From Nissolia schottii (Eukaryota; Streptophyta; Magnoliopsida; Fabales; Fabaceae), in contig QANU01112422.1 in the NCBI GenBank assembly GCA_003254905.1, positions 62,001 through 126,000 on the forward strand: a DNA stretch of 64,000 nt, given 5' to 3'. How positions within the stretch are numbered: the stretch's first letter is position 1; each line of letters begins with the position of its first letter. Positions 11,167-24,667 of this stretch are shown here, one piece after another. The position numbers and the translations under genes are program-made. A model generated the notes under the pieces. That model made no database searches. It was not told the DNA's origin and was given only the letters and a program-made list of their open reading frames with translations.

Positions 11167-13652
11167 CTACTCCATTTGTCCACTTAATGCTGCTTCTAAA
11201 TCCTCGGCATCCAATTCTTGTTCAACACCTTTGACCTGTAAATGTAGCAAGCAGCATTTAAAAAAAATTGTTAATGAAATCCATTACATTAATGTTGCTT
11301 TTAGAAAGTAATAAAACATCCGGTAATCCATACAAATTTCTACATAGCAGAAGATAAAAGCTGAAAAACAATACCCAATGACAGATTATAAGCATAAAAC
11401 TTGATCTGAATGATCCCTATAATAGGCCTGCATATTCCAAATTCCACAACTAGGATGTGAACCACGGTAGAAATTCACTAGAGTACTTGATACAACATAA
11501 AATCCGTATACTATGTGTTTGACAACAACAATAACAAGTCTTTCATGACTAGAGACCAAGAGCAAATACTGCTTTCTAAGCGTAGACATACAAAATTAAC
11601 TCATGAAATGGTCTCAATGCTGTAGAGAGACCAAAATTTTGATACTCTACGACATTAAATCCATATAGAAACAATAAATGCATAGATTTCATCAAAAGAT
11701 ATCCCCAGACTTGTTACCTCAGGTACATAATGCATCAGCATATTTTCAATGCCTGATTTCAGAGTCACCGATGAACTTGGGCAACCGCTACATGCTCCTT
11801 GCATTCTAAGTTTAACTATTCCAGTATCCCTAGAGAAAAGCACAATTTAAAAATAAAAAAAAAGTTAGGTAAAATGTAATTCTATAATATATTATAATGT
11901 ATGCATACTCTTCTTAAAGGTTTCATGCATGTGCTTCTAAACCAAGATAACAAAAAATTAGAAAGAACTTACGGGTCAAAACCTCGATATTCAATATCCC
12001 CACCATCATCTTGCACAGCTGGTCGAATACGAGTCTCCAACAATTCCTTGATCATCGCAACAGTTTCAGAATCATCCTGTATGGAAAACAGGCATACCTA
12101 GTTACTTACCATTTGGTTTTTCCCTCTCAAACATGGTTGAGGAAAAATTCTCAAGTACATCTAGTGTAAGACAAATGCACTACTCTTGAGCACTTGGATA
12201 CAAGTCTAAACAATATATAGGAGAAATCTATCACAACGGATCTGGTAGGGCAAAAGGGAGTGGCACCATTGTTTGAGGTGGGGGAGGGGCAAGGCTGCAC
12301 GGGGTCAGAGACCAACATGACTAGAAATATATAGAAAGCACAGCAGCACAAACAAACATGAAAACAGATTTTCTTCGGCATGACATAGGAGAAATTGGGA
12401 CCAGGGCAAATGACTGCCTGACCCATCAGGTGTGCCAGCCACGTTATGCTAACTTGGCAAAGTGTTGTATAAGTTGATTCGAGCAACTAAGCTTATTAGT
12501 ATCCAATACAAAACAGGCACACAAAACAAGTTAGATTGAGATAAAAACGCCTTCGTGAATCACAAAAAAACACATCAGGAATGCGCTCTGGTTAGCAAAA
12601 GCTAGAAGCTGTTATAAATATTCGGGAGCATTATACACCTGCCCCGAGCAATGCATGGTTCAAATTTGAGATAATGGTCCGGCATAGAAGCATAAGACCA
12701 AGGTGCCTCTAACTTGCAACTCAAACAACCACAGAAAACTTTCCCCCTAAAGAAACATCAACATTCCAAAAAGACCTTCCTAATTGAAAACAAATACGTC
12801 AATCTCATGGAAGAGTAAAGCAAAACATAAGATTCGCGTAATCAATAACGCACACAAAGCAATACAAGCATTTGAATTCATTAAATAGGGTTAGGATGCG
12901 CATCATTTACATCGTGAATAGCTGTATCCATGGAGGCCGCAGCTTGAGAGTCCAAAAACAGCGGCTGCCCAGAAGCATAGAAGTCCATCATGGCCGCAAA
13001 GATCTCGGGCTTGAGAATTTCCCAAGAAGAATCCTCCGATTTCGTGACGGTGACAAAATCCGACCCAAAGAAAACCCTAGTAATACCTGCAATGCATCAG
13101 AAACATGCAAATAACCACATGCATTTCGCGCATCAGAAAACCCTAAGAAGCAAGCAACGTTGAATATAGAAATGAAGGGAGGGGGGGAAGGGGACAAAAG
13201 GTACCATCAATTCCAAAGAGTGATTTGGCGAGTGGGGAACTCAGAGCGGAACGAGCGCTGGGGAAGTCGGCGCTCCCAACCTCCATGACAGGCTTGCCAG
13301 GATAGAACATGAGAGACGAAGGGTTTGGGGTGGGCTGCGTTTGGATAAACATGCTCCTCTTTTGCCCTGTTCCAAAACACGTTTTGAGTCCAGCCAAACA
13401 GATCGCAATATTTCACGGTTACAAGTTACAGTGAATTCGAAAGACGAAAGGAGCAACACCTCCGAATCCGAAGAACGGAGAAGATCTCGAGGATGGGAAT
13501 GGGAAGGCGGAGGAAGAGGAAGCGTTGCGGCTGTGACGGCGAGAAGACGCCGCTGCGCCCACGGGGCGAGTTATGAGCGCGAAGCCGTTTTCCGACGTCG
13601 TTTTGGATGGAAGTCTTCGTAGCTGTGCTGCCAATCGCCGAAAACCCTTCAT
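11167..13652 (-). CDS. NFU4/NFU5: NFU4/NFU5-type mitochondrial Fe-S cluster carrier
   Basis: NFU proteins of this class pass 4Fe-4S clusters to mitochondrial targets such as lipoate synthase. Six exons join in phase: 13652-13460, 13366-13205, 13086-12911, 12076-11973, 11829-11718 and 11235-11167, giving 271 aa, the usual length. Residues 1-64 are rich in Arg, Ser and Ala and poor in acidic residues, as in a mitochondrial presequence. The Nfu N-terminal domain follows ([19 protein letters not shown], through the [10 protein letters not shown] stretch). The C-terminal NifU domain has [13 protein letters not shown] and the cluster-binding ACSGCPSS with Cys225 and Cys228. The protein ends in an acidic tail. 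The start at 13652 is chosen because it supplies the presequence and the first exon phase fits. Deciding between NFU4 and NFU5 needs a tree. The gene lies divergent to the tRNA-His. Confidence 0.95.
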
Positions 13653-13932
13653 CGTTTCGTTCGCGATTCCCTGTGGCTGGCTATGGTGTGGAGGTTCTTC
13701 TTCTTTCTCTTGTGCCGGTGCTTGGTTGGGTTTGGCACTTTTTTTTTATTTTTTATTTTATATATATTTTGTTCTGTCGTGCCCCAAAAACAAGAGTGCC
13801 TTGTGGACCAACCATAAAAGGACATCTGGATAACAAGAGAAAACGTAATTCGTCGTTGACCAATTACAGTGTCTTGTTTGACCAAATTAATGTTTCAGTG
13901 ATTATCTGACTGATGCGACAACCAACAACAAA

Positions 13933-14004
13933 GTGGCTGTAGTTTAGTGGTGAGAATTCCACGTTGTGGCCGTGGAGACCTGGGCTCGAATCCCAGCAGC
14001 CACA
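13933..14004 (+). tRNA. tRNA-His (GUG)
   Basis: The sequence folds as a full cloverleaf. The acceptor 5' strand GTGGCTG pairs with CAGCCAC at the 3' end. The D-arm contains TAGTTTAGTGG and the T-arm contains GGGCTCGAATCCC, with the internal B-box GTTCGA-like core. The anticodon stem CCACG/CGTGG carries loop TTGTGGC, giving anticodon GTG. It has no intron and no encoded CCA, as in nuclear plant tRNA genes. A run of T follows shortly after, usable as a Pol III terminator. It starts 281 bp upstream of the NFU start codon and runs the opposite way. Confidence 0.96.
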
Positions 14005-16544
14005 TTTCCTTTTGTTCTCGTACGAAATAACAGAGAAACAAGTAAAGTGAATGGTTGAGACAAGGACTAGTGTTGGAAAAATAATATTTTTTTGCAATTT
14101 TCAATAACTTTTAATGAATGAGGGACAATGGCATATGTTAAAATTTTGAACCAAATTTGAGATGAAAAGGGATACCATCACATGATATTAAACATGTGAG
14201 ATATCATCATAAAATGCTGCACCGTGTTATTTAAACACTAAGCGTGGTATGTATGATACATGTGAGTCTTATAAGATGTTTGTGGAAATATATACAAAAG
14301 ATGCTTTTGTTTGACAATACAGCATCAAGCCAACTTGATATACATCTATCCACAAGGCGGCCAAAAAAAAATGGAACTTGATACTCGACCAAGAATCACT
14401 TTATTTGAGACATTATTCCAGCCAAAGATAGCCATTGCTTCGATGCTAAGTTTGCACACCATCATGCATGAGAATTATTATTCCTCCACTGCATCTATAT
14501 ATAAGGAGAGTTTTGGTGTGCTCACAAATTAAATCTATCTCTCTAGCTAGCGTAGTTCAATATAGCTGACTTTAACGAAAAGTCAACGCCGAGTAACTTG
14601 GTGCCCAGAATGAATCGCGTGTCTGGAGAACGTTATCCTCGTCAAAATATAAAAGGCNATTGTATGAATGAGCAAATTATTACCTGGAAAACGGAGCAAT
14701 TGGCGAGATACATATACTTAGAATAAGAGCTTCGCAGTTTGCATAACTCCAATATCTTCAACTGTTTCATCATGCATGGCGTCTCCTTTAGTTAACAGAA
14801 ATGAACTATTACGTAGTTTTTGTGTTTGATTAAGAGAAAAAGAAACGAAAAATCTTGTAAAGTGAGACAATTTTTAAAATGCATATTTATGTAAAAATGT
14901 CTTAATTCTTTAATTATGTAATGAGTTGTGATTGAATTATGCTTTATTAATTTTATGGGTGTATGTTCAATTTTTTTTATTAAGAAATTAATTGTTATAT
15001 GAAAAGCCAAGAAACAAAGTTAAGTCTAAAGTCATGATTCAGTAAAATAGAAGGGAGTGTAACATGTATAACATGTTAAGAGATTAAAATCAAATTATGA
15101 GTGAGAGAATCAATAGGATAACTTAACAGACAACTAAATATTTGTATTAATGTATTCATATACTAAAAACACAATTAATCGCAATTAACTTCGATCGTCA
15201 AAATAATAACAATAGTTTACACATTACAAATTGTTGGCATTCTCCAATAAAAATGACTATTAACCATCATTTTATCTAGATCTCACCTTATATAAATATC
15301 TTTCATCCATTTGTTTCTCACATTACAAAACAACCATAATAAAACATATCAATTCAATTATTGCTGCAAAAATTAAAGTCATGGCTCCCCAAATTAATTA
15401 TATCAAAAACACTTTTGATCCTACAAAATAATCATTGAGAATCAAAGCTAGAATTGTGAGAATATGTGAAAAAAAAATGTCAAGAATTCTGACTCCTATA
15501 TGATGCATTTGGTTAGTATAGGTGAATTGTGGAATTAGATTGATGCCATAATACTCTAAGGGTTGTTGTATTGTCTTAATTTGAGTGGGCTAAGTACTTT
15601 TTTTCCCTAAAAAGTTAGTGTTTCCCCTTGTGAATTTTTTATAGGGTTTCAATTAGGCATTTTCATACCTTGTTGTGCTCTTGCGAGGTGGCTTTGGAGG
15701 TCACTGTAATAGTAATTTTTTGTCCCATTTTTCTGTGTAATAAAATTTGTCCTAAACTTATAAAAGAAAGTCAAAAATCAAAGTATTGTTGAAAACTTTG
15801 AAATGACCATCGATAGCATATTTAGTTTTCAGAGGTTTTAAAATTATTTTTTATGTTTACTAATCTTCAAATTCTAAATTATACGGTACATGGATCGAAA
15901 CTATTATTAAAAAATTGTCAATCTAGCAATATAAGGAAGTTATGCATGAAGGAAAAGTTTATAATTTTGTTAAATTTAGAATCTTTCCAAACATCGGTCA
16001 ATCAAAGTACTGGAGGGTATGTGTATCTATATATTTATTATTATTTAGCTATATTAATAAAATAAAATAAAATGTATTGATTAAAATATTGAACTATAGT
16101 GTTACAAAAATTTTATCATTTGTTTTATTAAAGAGTTAAGTTTATTTAATGTTGATCATAAATATTCTATTTGAATTATTTAATGAGGTTTAATTATTAA
16201 AATAATATTTAAACAACTTCTTTTTGAAATATGAAAATGTTTATGAGTCGAACTTTTGATTCCAATTTATTAAGACTACGTGAGATTCCTTTTTTTTTAT
16301 GTCATAAATAAAAGACAAGAAAATACAATCTCAAATGAAAAAAAAAGTCATATAATTCTCACAAAGTAACTCACTAAGACTACTAGGAGGTTGCTCAAAC
16401 GTTGTAAAGACATCCCTCTCGTTAGCTCTAGTCTTGGTCATGCAATTCACACAAGAATCAGCTTCTACAAGAACATGGGTGATGATAATGTCTCAATCTC
16501 TGGCTAAAAAATCCTTTATCTTCACAAATTTCTTATACCACTAA

Positions 16545-16583
<39 letters not shown>

Positions 16584-17150
16584 TTCTAATATGATCATTA
16601 TTTTCTTAGAATTAAAAAAATTGATAAATTAATTTTATAAAACTTGAAAATGTTGTTATACTATTTGGTTATAGTGGTTGCTACAAATTATGTCAAATTG
16701 AGACAATTTATCGTATGAATAATGATAATAATGAGGACATTAAAAAAAAATCTCATGATAACACGATAAATCAGTGCACTTAATTTTATGTCAGTGTAAA
16801 AATAAATTGGGGCGTAAATAATGATGATGATCATAATAAGCATTATGAAAAATAATAAGGGATGAGAAAAATGAGTGGTCACTAATGTACTTAATGAGAT
16901 TTTTCTTTTCACTCCAATAATTAGTTGCATAATGTCTTTCACTACAATAAGTCCATGTCGGACCTCGTCATGCACCCTCCTTTTGCCTGTTTCTTCTTTC
17001 TTTCATGTTTTAGAGCTTTCTAAACTAGATCAATTTTTGTTTTTGAAACAGCTCAAGCCCAAATTCCTTTTTTTTCAAAACCCTAGTTGCCTAATTGTGC
17101 AACCATCTTTCCTTAATTCTTCTCCAACAGAGTTCATTGGAGGTGGCAGC
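14005..17150. other. AT-rich intergenic region without recognised genes
   Basis: No coding exon with family similarity found on either strand. It contains an (AT)n microsatellite at about 16549-16579 and many A/T runs. A TATA-like CTATATATAAGG near 14494 follows a CATGCATG motif, but no gene follows it. One unresolved base lies at about 14658. Confidence 0.5.
16549..16579. repeat. (AT)n microsatellite
   Basis: An uninterrupted run of about 15 AT dinucleotides. Confidence 0.95.
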
Positions 17151-19534
17151 TGAAATGCACACCAAAAAAGAAATAAAGCATATAACCTTAAAAAACATCA
17201 ATCCATAGAAAACATTACACAAGGTAAAATAAATCATGAAAACATAATGTAAACTAAGCGAGGAAAATCTACTCCGCTAAACTATAGTTTGGGCAAGGGA
17301 AATCCACTTTGCCAATCTAGAAAGTAGGTGGGGGATAAAACTACTCCAGCCAACCTAGAAGCTAAGCAGGGAATAACCACTCCACTAACTATAGCTTAAT
17401 TAGGGAGATTAACCACCTAATTACAAAAATATTTTAAATAAAAAATATTTAAAAAATAGAAAAAATAGGAAAATTATGAAGAAAAAGGGTTTTAGAAAGA
17501 GAAAAACAAGTTAGAGATGGATTGAATTCTTGGTTTTGGTGCAAGGAAGAAATGGGGATGTTGAACTCTATTTATAGTCATTTTTCACTGTTCTTGTTTG
17601 CTGTAACAAGCATTCTTCGTTGCAGCAAATAGGACAATAGTAGCGTTGACTCAATGTTGACTCGATGTTGTAGTCAAGGCTTTGCTCGTTGTAGCAAAGA
17701 ATGCCTTGCTACAATGATTTGTGTGCCAAATTTGCAAAATGTCTCTTTTATGAAAGTTGCATATCTTTTAATTCCACATAAAATAGACTCAAAATTTTCC
17801 TCATTTGGACTTCGGATGAATAAATGGTGTCCCGATCTTTGCGGCATCTTCAAGTTGTAATTCAAACATTGTTGTTCTGACTTCTAGGGGTTATTTAATT
17901 AAGTAGACATTCAATTCAGCTCTTGAAGTCTTAATCAAAGTTGTATATTTTTCTTTTACCTTTCTAATCATGTAGGATTTGTAAACTTTTGAAGTCTACA
18001 ACTCATTTTACGCTTGAAGTACTGAAACAACATAACAACCGTAAATGGTGCAGGAAAAGCTCAACTTGATGCCAAAATTCTATTCTATTGTAATTGAAAT
18101 CTGTGAATCTTGAAATAGGGTTTGGAGCAATAATCATCCATTTTTCCTTAAATTCTTGTTCAATCTCCAGTGCCAAGGTGTGTCCCTACGCAAAACAATA
18201 CTCAAAGAACGAGTGGTTAAATGCATGAGATCCTTAAGTAATTATTTTCCACTAAATGACATAATTTATTCACAATCTACAAAACTAAATCCCAAGAGGA
18301 CATAACACAAGTTCTTATTAATTCCTTATTCTTATGTACAATTCAGTGCTAAAGCATGCGATTAAAGTGAGGAAAATAACCGAATATATACAGTGCATCA
18401 ACAGTTTCTTCTTCTTCCATACCGGCATAAACCATATTTTTGCGACTTGGAGGTCGAGACTTGCTCCTCTTTATCGCGGCCCACTGGAATGTCATAGAGA
18501 AAGAGGGAGGCAACAAGTCGCGGTTGGCTTTCCTCCACGTGTCCACATACACAGCGATGACTCAAGCTCACAACCATGCAATTCGGTGGTGGTGGTGGTG
18601 GTGGCATAACTTGGAATCTAGAACTTTGGGCATTTCTTTCTTTCTCTTCACAATGTCGGCTCTGTGGTGTCCTGGAAGTTGGCTTGAATCATTAACAACA
18701 GACATGCAATAGAGCGATAACGGCATGCGTTAAGCATCTTTCTTCCCTTTGTTTGACCAATTGGATAGACCCATCATCTTCTTCTTATCATTGTGGTTAG
18801 TAGGTTTCAAACTCCAAGTATGGCGACACAACTCAGCCCTTAGGTGTGCTTATTGGTGTTAGTGAAACTATGAGGGATAAATGGTGGTAACGATTACATC
18901 AGTGACACAGTGATCTCTCTTCCGCAGTTGTGAAGAACTATTTTTGTTGTTTGGGTTTTCATCTCCAAGACCCATGCGGGTCATCTTCTTCCCTTTCTAT
19001 TTTTCCTCTCTAATTCGCGTTGTGGCTTATTATAGAAGTTGCGAGGTTTTCGCAGTTGCAACAAGGAGGACGGGAGAGGTTAGTACCTCTAATCTCAGAT
19101 TGTGGGTGCTATTGTGTCACTGATTGCTACTTGATGTCAGAATGAGAATACAATGGAAATCGTTTGACAAAGATGTACATTTCCTATCAAAGTGGTTGAA
19201 AAAGAGGATCTTAGGAAGCAACATGAAATCAGACAGTGGGGTCGTTTGTGCAAAGGGGAGCTCCATTTCTCTTTGGGAATTAACAATGAATTTAATATAC
19301 TCGCAGCGAAGTCATATTTCAATTTCATTATTCAAATTTCAAGTATAGGTAGTAAATGTTTTGGAGATCTCAGCTCTAATCTAAGGTTTGTGATGCAAGT
19401 TGATGGCTAGACGATTATAATTTGGTTGCATTGTTGATGTTCTTCCCATGATGTACACCATCTTGACATAGTAATTCAATTGAGGAAGACAATTACTTTT
19501 GCAAACAATAAGTCATCCCCATAAACGACGCCAA
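17151..19534. other. Unclassified repeat-like region
   Basis: No gene recognised. Part 17200-17420 has short, loosely repeated phrases built on AAATCTACTCCGCTAA and GGAATAACCACTCCACTAA. Part 17580-17720 repeats GTTGTAGCAAAG-like words in both orientations. A (GGT)n run lies at about 18583-18604. The part next to 19534 may be internal sequence of the LTR element whose LTR follows, since that LTR is in minus orientation. Confidence 0.35.
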
Positions 19535-19965
19535 TGTTACGAGAAATTCGGTTAGGAACGAGATAACTCATAACTCTTACCTTGTTCAAGGCACAAGAAC
19601 TCTCGAGATGGTGTCACACGGTAGTCTAATCGATGCTTTGGTGGGGATGGTACCTGCAAAAACCACTCCAATGCCTAGATCAGCGTACGAATGATATGAG
19701 GTGATAAGGGTTTGAGACGTACCTTATGGAGTAGCAGGAGGTCCTTTTTATAGCCTAAAAGTGAGCTATTGAGATTCCGTAATGTTCACAAGACTTATAA
19801 AGATTTATGTCAAATTCCATAACACTCAAAAACCTTATAAGGACTTATGTAAGATTTGTAATGTTGGCAATGCTTAGACAATAATGTGATCTGATTGAGT
19901 ATCTAGAACATGTTATCTCGTTATGTATATGGGACCTAAACTCTTATTAGATTTAGTCCACAACA
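19535..19965 (-). mobile_element. LTR of an LTR retrotransposon, with adjacent primer-binding-like site
   Basis: A 431 bp block reads, on the minus strand, from TGTTGTGGACTAAATC to CTCGTAACA, so it has TG and CA ends. It contains a TATA-like CTATAAAAAGGACC. Immediately beyond the CA end comes TTGGCGTCGTTTATGGGGA, which resembles the primer-binding region of plant retroelements. That makes it a 5' LTR in minus orientation. No matching second LTR was seen in the window, so the element is a broken fossil. Confidence 0.65.
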
Positions 19966-20703
19966 ATTATCAACTTTAATGGTTACCTTATCACCACTCT
20001 CCTTTGCTTTTCACTTCAACCTTCAGCGTGTAAAAGCCAACGGCCCACTCCAAGTGAGTGACGCTTGGAATGTACTTGCGACAATGACAAGTGTAAGGAT
20101 GGGCTCCTCGGAACTCTACACAATGTCTCACAGCTTATGTCCATATCATGTCCCCTCTATAACCGCCTTCGTCCCCCTAATTATTCAAATCCCCAATGAA
20201 TGGTTCTTGTCCTAAGAAAATGGTTGCATTCACTTGGGTCGGCACAATGTGACATGTCGCACAATTCAAGGTGTCCACATTCTCGGCATGCCGATCGGAG
20301 CACAAAACGTTACTTAAAACCGATTTATCTAGCAGGCCAAAAATACTATTCTCCTCACAAGCCACACATCAAATACATTACTCCCAATAATTACAATAGA
20401 GATCAGTGTGTGTTGTGTAATTGAACTCCCTATATCATTGTGTAATTGTGCTTAGCCTGTGTTACTTTGGTGGAACCCCTAACCCAACCAAGTTCAATGA
20501 GTCATGAGGCATGACTGGTCAAAACCTACCACATTGCTTCTTTTTCGGTGAAAAGAATCTAATCAGATTTAAGTACACTGAGACGTCCACCTCACCGAAA
20601 TAATAAAAAAGAAAGCAGAAACAGTAAGTATTTCCATTTTGGTGGCACAATAATTCATGCTTCTCTTGGGATCGAGAGTTGGCAACCAAACACTCGCTAA
20701 CTC
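19966..20703. promoter_or_regulatory. Upstream region of the remorin gene
   Basis: Non-coding sequence preceding the remorin start codon; promoter and 5' UTR are expected here. No single core element stands out clearly enough to mark. Confidence 0.4.
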
Positions 20704-22945
20704 ATGAAGAAGGCCTCTTCTTCCTCCCACAGCCTGGGCTCCTTCCCAAGCCCAGGGGCACCAAGGTACAGGGATCGCGAAGGCCTTGGGAGCCTAAAAG
20801 GATGGAGCTCGGAGAGGATACCAAAGCCCGCGGGCAGCGGCGGCAGCAGCATCAGAAGGCACACCATGGCTGGCTTGACACCTTTCAGCGGCGGAAGAAC
20901 AACGCCTTCAAAATGGGACGAGGCCGAGAGGTGGATCTGCAGCCCAATCTCGGCCCACGCTGACGGCAGAGCTGGCTCACGCGCGCAGCTTCAGCAGCGA
21001 AGGCCCAAATCGATAAGCGGCCCCATCGTGCCGCCTCCTCCCCCAGTGGCTTACTACTACTCCGATTATTCGCCCGCGGTTACGGTTCCCCTGCGCCAGG
21101 GCTTGGTTGTGAGAAACTTGATGGCGGGCTCGCCCTTTTCGACGGGTGTGTTGGCGCCGCTTGCCGTTTCTCTTCACCGTTACGATCCGCATGGTGATGC
21201 CGTTTTCGGTTATGACGCCGCCGGCAGTGGAACGCAACAATATTCTTTTAGCCCCGTGCTCAACGGGAGTGGTTTGTACGGTGCACCCTCGAGTGCAGAA
21301 CAGCCATGTGACCCATCTTCTCCCATCTCCCAAGGTAATATTTTTTTATATATAATACGGTGCTTATCCTCACTAAAATCACGTTTGTGTGTTCCTAATG
21401 TGTGTGATCAATTGATTAGCGTAACGGGCACCGTTTTGACACGTGGGATGTAGTCCGTGTGTATTTGTGCGTGACTAGATTCAGGGGGATAATTAACGGG
21501 GGTTTGGTCGGCTTGGTATCGCTTAAGCAAGGTCTCGAGTTCGAGACCTTGTGTATACAGTTATCCCTGTTGGGAGACTCACCCGCCATAACCAGGTGCA
21601 CGACCCGAGTCGATCCGAATTAGTCGACTAAGCCTTAAATATCGGGCAGACAATCTAAAAATATAACAATGTTTAATCAGTCATTAATTCAGTCTGGCAA
21701 TATTTAACTTGGTGTCCTGTTTGTGTGTGTGTGTTTTTTCTTTCAAATCTAGACATACATTGTTATGGCGAAAATTGCAATTTGACTCTTGAGGTACACC
21801 TTACCCACGAGCCGTTATACGAGTGTCTAAATGTATTGAACGGTTCCCTTGATTTAATATACAGATGAGAAACATGTTGGAATTAAGGACGAAGACACGG
21901 TGATACTCTCAGGATGCGATAAGGGTACCCAAATGAGCCCTTCAGAGTCCGAGAATGACGCGCGTTCATCTCCAGAATCTTCTGCTGCCAATTCGGTCAG
22001 GGCTCAACGGGATTGCCGTTCTCCTAAACTGGTGGTCAGAGATGTGCAGGTTGACTGCCAAGCCAGCTTTGTCAGGGGGCCCAAGAGGCACGCTTCCAAA
22101 TCGACCGGAACAGACTCGCTGCATAGCAGAGACTTCAGAGAAGATAGCACGCAAGCCCAGTCTTCGAGCTGGGATATTGAAGAGTCAACCTCGGATATTT
22201 CCAAGTACGTTTGCGCAAATAATATGCCCTTTACCGTGTTATCCTTGGTTAAATTGCGGTTGTCGCCGCCGTCAAGGTTGTTGGGATTGCCGGTTTTGCA
22301 GTTGTTGCGATGTGCATTGCAGCTATTGCACTGTGGCATATTTGAATAGTTGCAAGATATTTGAATTTCTGCAATATTTATTCAGAGAGCAAGAGACATG
22401 TATAGTGTCGTTGTTGTATTTATGCGTTTGTGTGTGCACTGTTCTGTTCTGGCGCAGGTTGCATAGAGAAGAAGCCAAGATCGTTGCGTGGGAGAATTTG
22501 CAGAAAGCAAAGGCTGAAGCTGCAGTACGCAAGCTTGAGGTTTTTCTGTTCATTGCTATTTGTATATCTTACTCTCTCATATCATGCATGGATCGCTCAC
22601 CAAAAAAAAGTTTCATGCGTGGATCGAGTCTAGTACAAATTCATAGTCATACTATCATGATAAAAAAGCATGATGTTATAAAATATTAAAGGAGACTAAG
22701 AAAATCTTGATCATTTTCCTGACCAAGAAAACATTTGACAGATGAAATTGGAAAAGAAGAGATCATCATCAATGGACAGGATTCTAAGCAAGCTCAGAAA
22801 GGCACAGATGAAAGCTGAAAATATGAGAAGCTTGACACCTTTACAACAGGACCATCGGGTTTCCAAGACTTGCAACGTGTTTCCATTTTCCAAATATGCT
22901 CGGATATGGTCTCCAATTAGCTGCTTCGGCAGCCATGCTCAGTGA
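20704..22945 (+). CDS. Remorin family protein, long N-terminal type
   Basis: Remorins are plant-specific proteins of the inner plasma membrane leaflet that organise nanodomains in cell-to-cell movement, immunity and symbiosis. Four exons join in phase: 20704-21334, 21865-22204, 22458-22539 and 22742-22945, giving 418 aa. The first 323 residues are a long, disordered, Ser/Pro-rich region, with SPFSTGVLAPLAVSLHRYD as its most conserved-looking patch. The C-terminal Remorin_C domain starts about residue 324 (REEAKIVAWENLQKAKAEAA) and continues as a charged coiled coil (LEKKRSSSMDRILSKLRKAQ). The tail ends ISCFGSHAQ with a cysteine suited to S-acylation of the membrane anchor. The length and N-terminal patch suggest the large-remorin group (group 5 or 6 in the Arabidopsis scheme); the group is inference. 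The start at 20704 is the first in-frame ATG of the open exon. Confidence 0.93.
21476..21655 (+). mobile_element. SINE-like tRNA-derived fragment in a remorin intron
   Basis: The segment holds GGCTTGGTATCGCTTAAGC followed by GGTCTCGAGTTCGAGACC, which resembles Pol III A and B boxes. A tail contains GGGAGACTCACCC and GTCGATCCGAATTAGTCGA. This order matches a tRNA-headed plant SINE as I remember it. Ends and any target duplication are not clear. Confidence 0.5.
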
Positions 22946-24441
22946 TCAATTCCATGGTACAAGCCCTTGAAGTGATTAAGATTTTGGCCAGTTTGTATAA
23001 GAATCTAGTACATTGTCTTAATGTCATTTGATGTACTTGGCATGTGTTAGAATAGAAAAGCAAGCCTTTTAGACTATTATTTGTCCCAAGATATGTCACT
23101 TGTATATAAAGCACAATCGTTAATGGGAATGAACGTTCCTCCTCCTTTTTTCTACATATTATTTTTAAAAGGGTGAAGCTTCAGTGACTTGTGACATGAA
23201 GGTCATGTATTTTAATTATGGAAACAATTCCTTTTCCCTTTTTCGATAATGGAAAAAAGTCATGACTCTCGAGCCAAGGGGGAGCATTTAGGGTTGGATA
23301 CATTTGACTCCCTAAAAAAGAACAATAAAACCCAAAACCGCTGTACAAAAGACATGTCGCCTAAAACACAGTAATGATTCGGCGGCTTCGTATCTTTGTG
23401 TAGTGTTTAGACCTTTTAGTCGTAATAGCTCTAATATCATATTAGATAATTGTATTGCCTAATTTAACTCTAAAAATTAGTTTAAGGGGTGAGTATTGCC
23501 TTGAACTTATAAAGGCTATCTATGCCTTATTTCTAAGAAATGTTAGACTTGATACACGTCCCTTCATGCTCAAGATTGGACATTGGTGTTTGAAGTTTGC
23601 AAAAATGATCATTTGGAAATGACTCATCAATGGTCTTAAAATAAGCTCTAGCATAGGCTATGACATCATGTCAAGAATCATCTTTCTTTTATACTCTTAA
23701 TGTTTTGTTTTTATCATTTTGAAGTTTAACTAGTCATTTGCCATTGACTAACAATTTTTAAGAAAAACCAAATTGGAAACAACATCTCTACTTTTTATTC
23801 CTTGCACATTGGGAGGTTTTTCATGGGATTATTGCTCGTTGTGATGCTACTTCGACGATATTCAATATGCCTATGATGTTGATTAACCGGTGGGTGATTG
23901 ATGTTATCTTATATTATGTTATTAATAGCGTCTTAATAATGAAAATTTACCTAATCAATAAATAACACGTTTGAAGATATGACCTAAATCATTCAGTGCT
24001 AGATTGATACAATCATTCACTGTCTTAGACTCTCGTCGGAGGAGCATCATTCCGAATAGTAATATATCATGAAAATTTTCCAATTTAAAATTGTTTCATG
24101 TCTAATTTGAGGACAAGCTCACAATCAATTAAAGAAAGTTGCCTATAATTAGTGGCAGATAGGCTAGTTAGTTACTAGCGTAATAACTTGTGTAACAAGT
24201 CACATGTATCTAAAGTAATCTTCATTTCGTTCATTCGAGTTTCATTTCATGTACAACACTTGAATAAGGTGCTAACCAAAATAACATCAACTAGTTCATG
24301 TCACTATTATTATTTTTATTATTATTTTGCAAATATAATATATATATATNGACAGTTGCACCTATTAGTACAAATGCTCATTCAGTGAATACTCATTCTG
24401 CTGTACCTCTTTGAATATTGAATATATGCACTGGCGCAGTA
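22946..24441. other. Remorin 3' UTR and intergenic sequence
   Basis: The first 200 bases or so probably form the remorin 3' UTR. The remainder has no recognised gene. A short AT-rich stretch at 24325-24350 ends in an unresolved base. Confidence 0.4.
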
Positions 24442-24667
24442 TGTAACACCCTAGCTAGCTAGTCTATGCTTAAGTCGCAAACTTGCTTGCTAAGTTGTTA
24501 TCTGCTTTGGTTGGGATAGTACTTAGTCCCAAGTAAGCTTTTAAAAGTAGCATTACTTAGAAAATACGGACCAATTTTAATCTTTATTTGATATATCTCA
24601 TGGTACAAAGTAGAGCCTCGTATTCGTAGAACATGTAATGCGAGCAGTAACGTAACATGCTTAACTA

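Noticed and set aside
14480-14670. Promoter-like TATA and CATGCATG motifs
   Set aside because: No coding exon follows on the plus strand, so calling a promoter would be unsupported.
18334-18712. Overlapping open frames around the (GGT)n run
   Set aside because: Poly-Trp, poly-Val or poly-Pro translations arise from the simple repeat; no domain or conserved neighbour.
20679-20963. 94-codon open frame overlapping the remorin start
   Set aside because: It is in a different frame from the remorin exon and shows no family similarity; it is explained by the GC-rich exon.
23165-23250. Possible Au-type SINE head (GTGACATGAAGGTCATGT then GGAAACA)
   Set aside because: Too short and degraded; the rest of the SINE could not be followed.
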